Positions 34,161 to 42,803 of a DNA stretch of 64,000 nt are shown here, one piece after another (within the stretch, counting starts at the first letter, position 1; the number at the start of each line of letters is the position of its first letter). Origin of the DNA: Methanoculleus frigidifontis (lineage in GTDB: Archaea > Halobacteriota > Methanomicrobia > Methanomicrobiales > Methanoculleaceae); the NCBI RefSeq assembly GCF_030464345.1, contig NZ_VCYH01000003.1:62001-126000 (forward strand). Reading direction: 5' to 3'. The notes under the pieces were generated by a model. That model saw only the letters and a program-made list of their open reading frames with translations. It was not told the DNA's origin and made no database searches. The position numbers were made by a program, and so were the translations under genes.

Positions 34161-34949
34161 TCACATCTCCCATTTGTCCTGGAGTTCGTCCCAGTAGGGA
34201 TCGTTCATCAGTTTCTCGAGGCCTTCGTTCATGGTATTCAGGAGCGCGACATCGCTCTTGCGGATGGCAACCCCGTACTCTTCGCCGGTATCGATCTCAC
34301 CGATGATGTGTGCGGGCTTGTCCGCAATAGCGTCGAGCATCGGGGGCGTGTCGTAGATTGCTGCGTCTATCCGCTTGTTCTGCAGATCGGTGGCGACCAG
34401 CGGGAAGTTGTCGTAGAGCTTGAGGTTCTCGGCCGGCATCTTGCCGGTCTCGATCAGGTTCTCCTCGACCCAGATCTGGCCGGTGGTGCCGCGCTGGGCG
34501 CCGATGATCAGCGTTCCGGCATAGAAGTCATCCATGGTGACCGATGTGTCGTCGTGGATGGCGACCGACTGGTTCACCTTCCAGTAGGGGATGCTGAAGT
34601 TGACCTTCTCCTGCCGCTCCTTGGTGATCGTCATTCCCGAGTAGACCATATCGATCTTGCCGGCCTGGAGTGCGGGGATGATGCCGTCCCACGCGGTCGG
34701 CTGGAACGTCACGTCAAAGCCCTGCTGCTCGGCGATCCACTTTGCGGAGTCCACATCGAACCCGATGGCGTTGCCGTCTTTGTCAAGGTACGAATACGGG
34801 GGATACTCAGCGTCGATGCCGATGATGTACGTCTGTTTTTCTGAACCGGTCGCTGCCGGCGTCTCGGTCTGGGTGCCGGTACAGCCGGCAATCCCGACGA
34901 TCAGAAGAAGCAAGCATGCACAGATTGCTCCTAATGCCTTCCTTTCCAT
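34161..34949 (-). CDS. Polar amino acid ABC transporter substrate-binding lipoprotein, paralogue
   Basis: The 262-residue lipoprotein has lipobox IAGC (Cys22) followed by the same linker as the protein at 29753-30544. It carries IIGIDAEYPPYSYLDKDGNA, FDVDSAKWIAEQQGFDVTFQ and KIDMVYSGMTIT, and a C-terminal LNTMNEGLEKLMNDPYWDEL shared with the other copy. It is the first gene of the transport operon. The nucleotide match with its paralogue in the linker points to recent duplication or conversion. Confidence 0.93.
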   Translation of the reverse strand: MERKALGAICACLLLLIVGIAGCTGTQTETPAATGSEKQTYIIGIDAEYPPYSYLDKDGNAIGFDVDSAKWIAEQQGFDVTFQPTAWDGIIPALQAGKIDMVYSGMTITKERQEKVNFSIPYWKVNQSVAIHDDTSVTMDDFYAGTLIIGAQRGTTGQIWVEENLIETGKMPAENLKLYDNFPLVATDLQNKRIDAAIYDTPPMLDAIADKPAHIIGEIDTGEEYGVAIRKSDVALLNTMNEGLEKLMNDPYWDELQDKWEM

Positions 34950-35091
34950 AGATGAAAGCTATTGGGATGCGCCTATTTAGGTGTTGTGAAATGAAGGCGT
35001 TGAGCGCCCGGATCAGGGAACCGCTCCGTTCTGCAGAACCCAAATGAGCTACTCGCCGTGCTTTATCCATCTGTACATCGATATATTCCTC

Positions 35092-35530
35092 GGTAGTGCC
35101 CTACGAAACAACTGATACTCCCTTTGTTGGGATCGATCCGGGTGTTCCCGATTGATTGCACCCCGGGGCACGGCTTTCCATTGGGTATCGCCATGACTGC
35201 CCCCGCCCCTGGAGGCGGGGGAGGAGGCCGGAGGCCGGGCGAGGTTGGGGGGGTGAGGTGTGCGGATCTTTGCGTAAAACAGGGGAGGGGGGAGGCTCCA
35301 CCCCCATGGCGATAGCCACCACGGTTCACGGCATGGGGAGACGCCGGGACAAGCCCGGTCCGGCACCAATCCCGTCAGGGAAGAATGACAGCCGGAATAG
35401 AGTTTCACCAAGGCCCGATACTGGAAATCTTCTCCCCAGGTTATTTTTGTCATGAACGCGGGTTGGTGGATAGCGTAATTTCGGTCGGATTCTCTGAGAT
35501 CACGTATCAGGCATATGCTGGAGCACTACC
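35092..35530. mobile_element. 439-bp MITE-like element, copy 2
   Basis: It starts GGTAGTGCCC and ends GGAGCACTACC with exact 8-bp flanking repeats TATTCCTC (35084-35091 and 35531-35538). The length is the same as copy 1. The interior is nearly identical to copy 1, apart from small indels and substitutions (for example around 35125-35140). It inserted between a TATA-like CGATATATT and the gene start at 35553. Confidence 0.9.
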
Positions 35531-35552
35531 TATTCCTCCGGAAGCGATACGA

Positions 35553-36047
35553 ATGCGAAAGAAGACCTATATCAAACGGTTCGGTGTCATCCCGGCGGCA
35601 AAATTCACGCCGGTGCTCACGGCGCTCTACGGGCTGGTTATCGGCGTTACTGCCACACTCGCCGGACGGTTCGCGCCTGTCGCGGGAGGGCTCGCACACG
35701 GCATCCCGGGTGCCATCGGCACGATCGGGCTCGGTGTCGGTCTGGTCGTGCTCTTCACGCTTGCCGCGGCGCTGATCGGGTTCATCATCGGGGCGATCCT
35801 TGCCGCCCTCTACAATATCGTCTTCTCCACGACCGGCGGGATCGAGGTCGAACTGGATATCAAAGAGCGAAGCCGCCACCAGCCCCTGCAGATACATAGA
35901 GGTATCCCTCCCCGCCGCACCCGGGCCGCGGCAGTCCCGGCGAATCTCTCCCCCAAAAAGGGTTGCATCCTCTTTTGCGGCACGAAGGGAAAGCGTCCCG
36001 GCCGGCCTCCTCTTCCGCCCGGCGGTGAGCAACACTTAAGTAGATGA
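35553..36047 (+). CDS. Small membrane protein of unknown function, with run-on C-terminus
   Basis: The product begins MRKKTYIKRFGVIPAAKFTP and has two hydrophobic helices ending in GGIEVELDIKE. This resembles small archaeal and bacterial two-helix proteins with an ending GGIEVELE. The final 60 residues after DIKE are polar, Arg/Pro-rich and lie over the promoter of the aldolase gene, so the natural stop has probably been lost by a frameshift. The start is 14 bp after the insertion's target duplication. Confidence 0.6.
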   Translation: MRKKTYIKRFGVIPAAKFTPVLTALYGLVIGVTATLAGRFAPVAGGLAHGIPGAIGTIGLGVGLVVLFTLAAALIGFIIGAILAALYNIVFSTTGGIEVELDIKERSRHQPLQIHRGIPPRRTRAAAVPANLSPKKGCILFCGTKGKRPGRPPLPPGGEQHLSR

Positions 36048-36065
36048 GAACGAGGAGACTTGGAC

Positions 36066-36983
36066 ATGCCAGCCCAGGCCGATATCACAATCCCTCTCGA
36101 CGTGCCCGGCGAGGCGCGGGAGACGTACCTGAACGGGTACCGGACGATGACGCACGGGACCGGGAGACTGATGCTCTTTGCCGGCGACCAGAAAGTCGAG
36201 CACCTCAACGAAGATTTCTCCGGGGAGGGGATCTCGCCGGACGATGCCGATCCCGAGCATCTCTTCCGGATCGCCGACCAGGCGCGTATCGGCGTCTTCG
36301 CAACGCAGCTCGGCCTTATCGCCCGCTATGGGAGCGATTATCCGGACGTGCCCTACCTGGTCAAGCTCAACTCCAAGACCAACCTCGTCGAGACCGCACA
36401 GCGCGACCCGCTCAGCTCCGAGCTGCACCACGTCCGGCAGGCCGTCGATCTCCGTGACCGGGCCGGACTGAAGATCCTCGGCGTCGGGTACACGGTGTAC
36501 CTCGGCAGCGATTACGAGGCGGTGATGCTCTACCAGGCGGCGCAGATCGTCCACCGTGCGCACCAGCACGGCCTCCTCTCCGTGCTCTGGATGTATCCGC
36601 GGGGGCGGGCGGTCAAGGACGAGAAGGACCCGCACCTCATCGCCGGTGCCGCCGGGGTCGCGGCGACGCTCGGTGCCGACTTTGCCAAGGTGAACCCACC
36701 GAAGAAAGGCGGCTCCGCCGACGCGTCGCTTCTGCGTGAGGCAACCCTCGCGGCCGGCCGGACGAAGGTCGTCTGTGCGGGCGGCGCGACCATGGACGCC
36801 GCCGGGTTCCTGCAGCAGCTCTACGACCAGATCCACAGCGGCGGGACAGCGGGGAACGCGACCGGCCGGAACGTCCACCAGCGCGACCTCGACGAAGCCG
36901 TCAGGCTCTGCAATGCGATCTCCGCCATCACGCTGGACGACGCCGGTGTCGACGAAGCGCTGAAGATCTACCAGGGGGCGTGA
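36066..36983 (+). CDS. fba: Class I fructose-bisphosphate aldolase, DhnA type
   Basis: The 305-residue enzyme has FAGDQKVEHLNEDF near residue 40, the archaeal class I aldolase opening. The strand VKLNSKTNLV and the segment GADFAKVNPPKKGGS, where Lys208 is the likely Schiff-base residue, follow. A phosphate-binding CAGGATMDAAGFL lies near the end. It cleaves or forms fructose 1,6-bisphosphate. GAGGAG lies 9 bases before ATG 36066, and a TATA-like ACTTAAGTA lies further upstream. The phosphofructokinase gene follows 6 bp after the stop. Confidence 0.92.
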   Translation: MPAQADITIPLDVPGEARETYLNGYRTMTHGTGRLMLFAGDQKVEHLNEDFSGEGISPDDADPEHLFRIADQARIGVFATQLGLIARYGSDYPDVPYLVKLNSKTNLVETAQRDPLSSELHHVRQAVDLRDRAGLKILGVGYTVYLGSDYEAVMLYQAAQIVHRAHQHGLLSVLWMYPRGRAVKDEKDPHLIAGAAGVAATLGADFAKVNPPKKGGSADASLLREATLAAGRTKVVCAGGATMDAAGFLQQLYDQIHSGGTAGNATGRNVHQRDLDEAVRLCNAISAITLDDAGVDEALKIYQGA

Positions 36984-36989
36984 GGGGCG

Positions 36990-38024
36990 ATGACGACGAT
37001 AGGCGTGCTGACGGGCGGCGGCGACTGTCCGGGGTTGAACGCCGTCATCAGGGCGGTCGTCAGGACGGGGATCAAGTACGGCTACGACACGATCGGGATC
37101 CGGGACGGATGGGCGGGCCTCGTCGAGGGCAACGTCGAGCCCCTCACCGACTACTCGGTGACCGGCATCCTCCCGAAGGGCGGGACGATCCTCGGAACGT
37201 CGCGGACGAACCCGTTCCGGAAGGAGGCGGACCTCCAGCGGCTCACCGACAACGTCAGGAAATTTGGGATCGATGCGATCGTGGCGATCGGCGGTGAGGA
37301 TACTCTCGGGGTCGCGGCAAAGCTCTCTGAGATGGATATCCCGGTCGTCGGCGTCCCCAAGACGATCGACAACGACGTCGCAGGCACCGACTACACCTTC
37401 GGCTTCGATACGGCCGTCGCCATCGTCACCGAGGCGATCGATCGCCTGCACACGACGGCGGAGTCGCACCACCGGGTCATGGTCGTGGAGGTGATGGGGC
37501 GGCACGCCGGCTGGATCGCGACGGTCTCCGGGATCGCCGGCGGTGCCGACGAGATCCTCATCCCGGAAGTCCCCTTCGACCTCGACGAGGTCTGCCGGCA
37601 CCTTCGGGCACGCTACGAGAGCGGGAAGAGTTTCAGCATCGTCGTCGTCGCTGAGGGTGCAAAACCGAAAGAGGGCGGGGGTGTCATCACCCAGTCCGAG
37701 AAGACCGATGCCTTCGGGCACGTCCGGCTCGGAGGGGTGGGAAATTATCTCCGCGAAGAGCTCGAGGAGAGGCTCGGGATGGAGACGCGGGTCACGGTCC
37801 TCGGCCACGTCCAGCGGGGTGGTTCCCCGACCGCCCACGACCGCGTCCTCGCGACCCGGTTCGGTGTCAGGGCGGTCGAGCTTATCCGGGAGAAGAACTA
37901 CGGGAAGATGGTCGCCCTGCACGGCGATGCGATCGTGGCGGTGCCGATCGGGGAGGCGGTCGCGCAGCTCAAGACCGTCGATATGGACCTCTATGACCTT
38001 TCTAAGATCTTCTTCGGGAGCTGA
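36990..38024 (+). CDS. pfp: 6-phosphofructokinase, probably pyrophosphate-dependent
   Basis: The 344-residue protein is a PfkA-family enzyme: TGGGDCPGLNAVIR, PKGGTILGTSR, IGGEDTLGVAAK, PKTIDNDVAGTDYTFGFDTA, and VMGRHAGWIA. In E. coli numbering, residues 104 and 124 are Asp104 (GGEDT) and Lys124 (PKTIDND). In ATP enzymes these are Gly; Asp and Lys are the marks of pyrophosphate-dependent enzymes. It forms an operon with the aldolase, so they interconvert fructose 6-phosphate and triose phosphates. Confidence 0.9.
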   Translation: MTTIGVLTGGGDCPGLNAVIRAVVRTGIKYGYDTIGIRDGWAGLVEGNVEPLTDYSVTGILPKGGTILGTSRTNPFRKEADLQRLTDNVRKFGIDAIVAIGGEDTLGVAAKLSEMDIPVVGVPKTIDNDVAGTDYTFGFDTAVAIVTEAIDRLHTTAESHHRVMVVEVMGRHAGWIATVSGIAGGADEILIPEVPFDLDEVCRHLRARYESGKSFSIVVVAEGAKPKEGGGVITQSEKTDAFGHVRLGGVGNYLREELEERLGMETRVTVLGHVQRGGSPTAHDRVLATRFGVRAVELIREKNYGKMVALHGDAIVAVPIGEAVAQLKTVDMDLYDLSKIFFGS

Positions 38025-38046
38025 TAGACCCAACCCCGCCCCGTAT

Positions 38047-38440
38047 TTACATGACCCAGCGCGAGAGCTCGACCCCGGTCTTCACGGAGTACTCCATCTC
38101 ACCGAAGAGCATCCTGACCGCCAGCCTGGATACCCGATACCCCTTCTCGAGCAGCCACGCATCGACAGGTGCGTTCGCCAGGTTGACCGGGACCGTCACC
38201 CTGGAGAACCCTTCCTGCGCACAGTAGGCCTCGACCCGATCGATCGCTTGCGAGAATGACTCTTCTGATCGGTCTTGCAGCACGAGAGCCTTCACGGAGG
38301 CGCCGTCGTTCGTGCCCCCTCCCGGTTCGGGCGGACCTGCACGAGGGCAAACCCCCTCCACGCTCTGTCCTCTTCAAGCGGGATCACGGCCGTGCCCGGA
38401 TCGGCCTCGCACCCTGATATCGAACCCGTCGATAACCTCG
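38047..38440 (-). pseudogene. Frameshifted C-terminal part of a GNAT-like protein
   Basis: Reading successive frames on the minus strand yields CPACGRMAEITGEVIDGFDI, then AVIPLEEDRAWRGFALVQVR, then the open frame with SVKALVLQDRSEESFSQAID and ending GVELSRWVM. Each piece looks coding but is in another frame or interrupted, and together they continue the acetyltransferase at 38445-38930. Probably one longer two-domain GNAT gene has been broken by several frameshifts. Confidence 0.55.
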
Positions 38441-38444
38441 CCGG

Positions 38445-38930
38445 TTATCTCCGCCATCCGGCCGCAGGCGGGACAATCTCTTGGCATCCCTCCCGCGCAT
38501 CTGTGATCTCTTTCTCGACGATCAGTGTCGGCGTGATGATTCGAAAGCCCGCTCTGCGGTAGAACCCGATGTTGTAGCCGGATTCGGCCGGTGTCTCCAG
38601 GCCGATCACCGGGCACCGTTCGTTTTCCTGCAGGCCTGCACGCGCTGCCCGGAGGAGCCGTTTGCCGATTCCGGCTCCCCGATATGCCTCGTCGACGCCG
38701 AACGTGCCAAGCCACCCGATACTGCCCCACGTGCGCGAAAAGATGAACCCGACGGTGCTGTCGTCATGCTTTGCCGTAAAACATCCCGCCGGGTTCACGC
38801 TGTATGCGTACGCGATGTTCTTTCGCGTCCGGGGAGGGAGGTTATATGACCGAAACGCCAGGTGGTCGATCCGGATGACGTCGCCGAAGTCGTCTTCGCG
38901 CATCTCCTCGATGGTAACGGATGGGGTCAT
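38445..38930 (-). CDS. GNAT N-acetyltransferase, probably the N-terminal part of a broken gene
   Basis: The reading frame is complete over 161 residues. It has a GNAT core: GTFGVDEAYRGAGIGKRLLRAARAG (acetyl-CoA loop with R-G-x-G-I-G), then YNIGFYRRAGFRIITPTLIVEKE. A stop follows after CQEIVPPAAGWRR, where the sequence changes frame into a CPACG motif. ATG 38930 is taken as start; a GTG two codons upstream is possible. Activity of the truncated form is uncertain. Confidence 0.65.
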   Translation of the reverse strand: MTPSVTIEEMREDDFGDVIRIDHLAFRSYNLPPRTRKNIAYAYSVNPAGCFTAKHDDSTVGFIFSRTWGSIGWLGTFGVDEAYRGAGIGKRLLRAARAGLQENERCPVIGLETPAESGYNIGFYRRAGFRIITPTLIVEKEITDAREGCQEIVPPAAGWRR

Positions 38931-39030
38931 CTTCACGCTTCCGTATACGCATCGTATCCGGTGACATATATGTCTCTGCCGGCTGCCCTCACCGCAGGGC
39001 TTAATACCTTCAGGACACTTCTTGCATCCC

Positions 39031-39043
39031 GGAGGCAGGTGGT
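39031..39043 (+). promoter_or_regulatory. Strong ribosome binding site that points to a CTG start
   Basis: GGAGG at 39031-39035 stands 8 bases before CTG 39044-39046. No ATG, GTG or TTG occurs in this frame between the upstream TAA and GTG 39197. The site therefore decides the start of the exporter gene. Confidence 0.5.
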
Positions 39044-40903
39044 CTGTCCGGCATACAGTGTTCAGGGCTCTTCAGGCGCTCCCGCCGGGGACTCTCGTTT
39101 GTCAGGGAGGTCCTCCGCTCTCCTTCCGGGGCGGAACGGCCGGGCGGAACGGAGGATATCGCCTTCTTCCTGCGCTACGTCCGGCCGCTCTGGAAGGTGG
39201 GCGCATCCGCTCTTCTCGCGACGGTGTTCGTCGCGGGGCTGAAGGCTCTCATACCGCTCTCGAGCAAGGTCTTCATCGACGATATCCTGCTCGGGAACGA
39301 AGCCGGCCTCTCCTCCCTCTTCCCCGTCTCCTCCCTCACCGCCCTTGCGGCCGCCCTCCTGCTGCTCGGGGCCGTGATGGGCGGCATGGACGTCCTGAGG
39401 AGTTACCTCATGGCGCAGCTGCGGGAGCGGTTCTCGCTTGCCCTCCAGACCGATCTCTTCGATCATGTCCTCCGGTTCCCGCTCTCCTACTTTCGGTCGC
39501 AGCAGACCGGCTACGTCATGTCGCGGGTCTCCGACGACGTCCAGATCCTGCAGTACGTCTTCTCGCAGTTCCTCCCGACTATGATAGCGAACGTCATGTA
39601 CGTCGCGTTTGCGTTCGTCGTCCTCTTCAGCCTGAACCTGCGGCTGACCCTGGTCGTGCTTGCGTTCGTCCCGTTCTTTCTCCTGGTCAACGTCCTCTTC
39701 ATCGGGCGTATCAGAGCCGCCTCCTACCGTGAGCGGGAACGGCAGGCCTACGTCTCCCGCGACCTTGCCGAGGTGATCACCGGGATCGATACCGTCAAGA
39801 CGCATGCGGCGGAGGACCGCGAAGCCGGGCGGATCTCGCGCACGCTCCGGGACGTCGTGCAGATCCGGATCAAAAACACCATGCTCGCGGCCTTCTCGGA
39901 GTACATCCGCATCGGCGTCCAGTTCCTGATGCTCGTCGCCGTCTTCTGGTACGGCGGCAGCGAGGTGATCGCGGGAGCGATGAGCGTCGGTGACTTCGTG
40001 GCCTTCACGGTCTATATCGCCACCTTTGCCGCATCAGTCAGCATCTTCTTCTCGTTTCCGGTGGTCATCCAGCCCGCCCTGACCTCCGCTGCCCGTATCC
40101 GGGAGATCTTCGGGCTTGAGCGGGAGGTCGGGGAGGAGGGGCTCCTGGCTCCGGAGCATTTCCGGGGACAGATAGCCTTTACGGATATTGCGTTTGCCTA
40201 TCCGGGCGGAGCGCCGGTGCTCCGCGGCGTCTCCTTCACCGCACGGCCGGGTGACGTGATCGCCGTCGTCGGCAGGACGGGTGTGGGCAAGACCACCCTG
40301 ATCAACCTGCTCATGAAGGCATTCTCCCCGCAGGCGGGAACGATCATGCTCGACGGGATCGATCTCGCCGACCTCGATCCCCGGTGGGTGCGCCGGCAGA
40401 TATCGGTCGTCTCCCAGGAGATCTTCCTCTTCCATACCACCATCGAGGAGAACATCCGCTACAGCAGGCCGGAGGCGTCCCGCGGTGAGGTGATCGAGGC
40501 GGCACGAAAAGCGCAGGTTCACGATGACATTCTGGGATTTCCAAACGGTTACGCGACGGTCGTCGGAGAGCGGGGCACCCGGCTTTCGGTCGGGCAGCGG
40601 CAGCGGATCGCCATCGCCCGGGCGTTTCTGAAGGACGCCCCGATCCTTATCCTCGACGAACCGACCTCGGCGCTCGACACCGCGACCGAGCGGCAGGTGC
40701 AGGAGGCGCTCGGCACCCTTGCCCGCCGCCGCACGACGCTCCTCATCTCCCACCGCCCCTCACTGCTCGCGATCGCGGGTCGCATCCTCCTGCTCGAGGA
40801 GGGGCGGGTGCGCGAGGTCGAGCCCGGCAGTATCCCCGCCGGGGATGCGGCGGCCGCAGACGCTCAGAAGCGCCACAGACCGGTTGCCGCCTGCAACCCG
40901 TAA
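39044..40903 (+). CDS. ABC exporter (fused membrane and ATPase domains)
   Basis: The protein is about 619 residues if it begins at CTG 39044 and 568 if it begins at GTG 39197. The longer form includes FVREVLRSPSGAERPGGTED and IAFFLRYVRPLWKVG, the usual amphipathic stretch before the first helix. Six membrane helices are followed by an ATPase: Walker A VVGRTGVGKTTL, signature RLSVGQRQRIAIARAF (the second residue set SVGQ departs from the usual SGGQ), Walker B PILILDEPTSALD, H-loop LLISHRPSLLA. The substrate is unknown; it should work as a homodimer. A TATA-like CATATAT lies near 38964. Confidence 0.85.
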   Translation: MSGIQCSGLFRRSRRGLSFVREVLRSPSGAERPGGTEDIAFFLRYVRPLWKVGASALLATVFVAGLKALIPLSSKVFIDDILLGNEAGLSSLFPVSSLTALAAALLLLGAVMGGMDVLRSYLMAQLRERFSLALQTDLFDHVLRFPLSYFRSQQTGYVMSRVSDDVQILQYVFSQFLPTMIANVMYVAFAFVVLFSLNLRLTLVVLAFVPFFLLVNVLFIGRIRAASYRERERQAYVSRDLAEVITGIDTVKTHAAEDREAGRISRTLRDVVQIRIKNTMLAAFSEYIRIGVQFLMLVAVFWYGGSEVIAGAMSVGDFVAFTVYIATFAASVSIFFSFPVVIQPALTSAARIREIFGLEREVGEEGLLAPEHFRGQIAFTDIAFAYPGGAPVLRGVSFTARPGDVIAVVGRTGVGKTTLINLLMKAFSPQAGTIMLDGIDLADLDPRWVRRQISVVSQEIFLFHTTIEENIRYSRPEASRGEVIEAARKAQVHDDILGFPNGYATVVGERGTRLSVGQRQRIAIARAFLKDAPILILDEPTSALDTATERQVQEALGTLARRRTTLLISHRPSLLAIAGRILLLEEGRVREVEPGSIPAGDAAAADAQKRHRPVAACNP

Positions 40904-40940
40904 AAATACCCTTTTATGCGCGCAGGGCCGAGGTACCTGT

Positions 40941-41657
40941 ATGGAGCATAGAACGGGCTGCCTGGTCTGCGGCCGCGACCTCGTCTACCTGGACGAACCG
41001 CGCCGGGTGACGTGCCTGTACTGCGGCGAGGCGGAGGATGCCGCGGTCGTCTGCCCTGAGGGGCACTATGTCTGCGACCGCTGCCACAGCCTCTCTGCGC
41101 TCGACCTGATCGAGCAGTACTGCACCAGGACGGCCGATGCCGATCCGCTCGCGATCGCCTGCAGACTGATGGAGAGCCCGGCGGTCAGGATGCACGGGCC
41201 CGAGCACCATTTCCTCGTTCCCGCCGCGCTCCTTGCGGCATACTATAACCATACCGGCGAGCCGGAGATGAAGGCGAAGAAGCTTGCCGTTGCGCGGAGT
41301 CGGGCGGAAGCAGTAAAGGGAGGTTTTTGCGGGACTCACGGGACCTGCGGCGCTGCAATGGGCACTGGCATCTTCATCAGCCTGATCACCGGCGCAACGC
41401 CGCTAAAGCAGAAGGAGTGGTCGCTTGCCAATCAGATGACTGCCCGGAGCCTGATGGTGATCGCCCGGCACGGTGGGCCGCGGTGCTGCAAACGCAACTC
41501 CTGGCTTGCGATAACGGCGGCGGTCACCTTCCTCCGTGAACGGTTCGGCATCGACCTGCCGGTCAGGACGACGATTACGTGTACGTTCTCGGCGATCAAC
41601 CGTGAATGCCTCCGTGAGGCCTGCCCGTTCAACCCTGCCGCCGTGCGGGAGTCCTGA
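40941..41657 (+). CDS. DUF5714 zinc-binding-type protein of methanogens
   Basis: The 238-residue protein starts with a set of paired cysteines: CLVCGRDLVYL, CLYCGEAEDAAVVCPEGHYVCDRCH, which looks like a zinc ribbon or rubredoxin-like site. The rest (HHFLVPAALLAAYYNHTG, GFCGTHGTCGAAMGTGIFIS, RCCKRNSWLA) is the DUF5714 part, with conserved Cys and His. The function is not known. GAGGT lies upstream of ATG 40941. Confidence 0.78.
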   Translation: MEHRTGCLVCGRDLVYLDEPRRVTCLYCGEAEDAAVVCPEGHYVCDRCHSLSALDLIEQYCTRTADADPLAIACRLMESPAVRMHGPEHHFLVPAALLAAYYNHTGEPEMKAKKLAVARSRAEAVKGGFCGTHGTCGAAMGTGIFISLITGATPLKQKEWSLANQMTARSLMVIARHGGPRCCKRNSWLAITAAVTFLRERFGIDLPVRTTITCTFSAINRECLREACPFNPAAVRES

Positions 41658-41671
41658 AGAGATACGGCAGG

Positions 41672-41863
41672 TCACTCGATCGGATACCCGGCCGCTCGCA
41701 TCACAAAGGCGATAGCATAGTAGGCGACGACGACCCCGGCAAAGGTCGCTGCGATGCCGGCGATGCCGCCCGGCCAGACCGCCGACACCCACGAACCGAA
41801 GGCGAACCCGATGATGACCGAGAGGAAGAGGACGATGAGATTCATACGATCTGATAGCGGCAT
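41672..41863 (-). CDS. Small two-helix membrane protein
   Basis: The product is about 63 residues (MPLSDRMNLIVLFLSVIIGF and onward) with two hydrophobic segments. GGAG lies 9 bases before ATG 41863. No family is recognised. It is convergent with the DUF5714 gene. Confidence 0.6.
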   Translation of the reverse strand: MPLSDRMNLIVLFLSVIIGFAFGSWVSAVWPGGIAGIAATFAGVVVAYYAIAFVMRAAGYPIE

Positions 41864-41969
41864 GAACGAAAGCTCCACGGGATGGTTTGGCCGCCGCAGG
41901 CTATCAGTCTTCCCTTCCTCTCTCTCGATCAATGCCGTTTAATACCTGCATTCCGGATATCTACAGAAG

Positions 41970-42803
41970 ATGTTCCTTGCATGCCACCTCTTTGCCGGGG
42001 TGCTGATCGGGGTTGTGCTCGCCGTTCATCTCCGGGACAGAAGGCTTCTTCTCTTCGCGGCGGCCGGTGCGCTCCTCCCGGACCTCATCGACAAGCCGCT
42101 CGGCCATATCGTCCTGCACGACTCCATCGATGACGGCCGCATCTTCATGCACGGACTTTTTCTCGCGCTCGTGCTCCTCTTCATCGGCCTCTATCTCTGG
42201 CGGCGGCGCGGGTCGTTCGCGGCCGGCGCCCTCGCGTGCGGCATCCTCTCCCACCAGATCCTCGATACGATGTGGGAGGTGCCCGTCAGCTGGTACTATC
42301 CGCTGCTCGGCCCCTATCAGCCGGGTGACTTCCCGGACTTCCTGGCGTTCGCCCTCTGGAGCGAGGTCGGTTCCCTCTCCGAGTGGGTCTTTGCCGCATC
42401 GTCCGCGATCGTCCTGCTGCTCGCTTTCCGGGAGACAGCGGAGGCGTATCTCGGCAGCCGGGCGGTCGCCCTCGCCGGCAGAGTTTTTCCGGCGGCACCG
42501 TTCCTCTCTGCGGGCATGGGAGCTGTCGCTCTCGGGCTCTTTGGTGCCGGGGTCGAGAGCGACCTTCTCATGGTCGGCGACTCGCCGCAGGCAAACCTGA
42601 TCCTCGCCCTGGCGGGCATCGGCGGAGCGGCGGTGCTCACCCGGTACCGCGATTCGGCGCCCCTGGCATGGTCAGGGGATCCGCGTCACCAGCTCGATCT
42701 GGTGCGGCAGGCGCCGCTCGACCCTGAGAGCGGCACCGGCGGCAGGCTTCATCTCGACGACGAACTCTCCATCGGCGACGAGATCGCTCGGGATGATCGG
42801 TGA
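41970..42803 (+). CDS. YdjM-type membrane protein (metal-dependent hydrolase family)
   Basis: The 277-residue protein has several membrane helices and the His/Asp pattern of YdjM-like proteins: HLFAGVLIG, LLPDLIDKPLGHIV, MHGLFLALVLL and GILSHQILDTMW. Function is unclear even for the family. Its last 44 codons (after RYRDSAPLA) lie on top of the convergent archaellin gene over 132 bp, and their sequence looks like the antisense of it. Its natural C-terminus may have been lost by a frameshift. Confidence 0.72.
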   Translation: MFLACHLFAGVLIGVVLAVHLRDRRLLLFAAAGALLPDLIDKPLGHIVLHDSIDDGRIFMHGLFLALVLLFIGLYLWRRRGSFAAGALACGILSHQILDTMWEVPVSWYYPLLGPYQPGDFPDFLAFALWSEVGSLSEWVFAASSAIVLLLAFRETAEAYLGSRAVALAGRVFPAAPFLSAGMGAVALGLFGAGVESDLLMVGDSPQANLILALAGIGGAAVLTRYRDSAPLAWSGDPRHQLDLVRQAPLDPESGTGGRLHLDDELSIGDEIARDDR

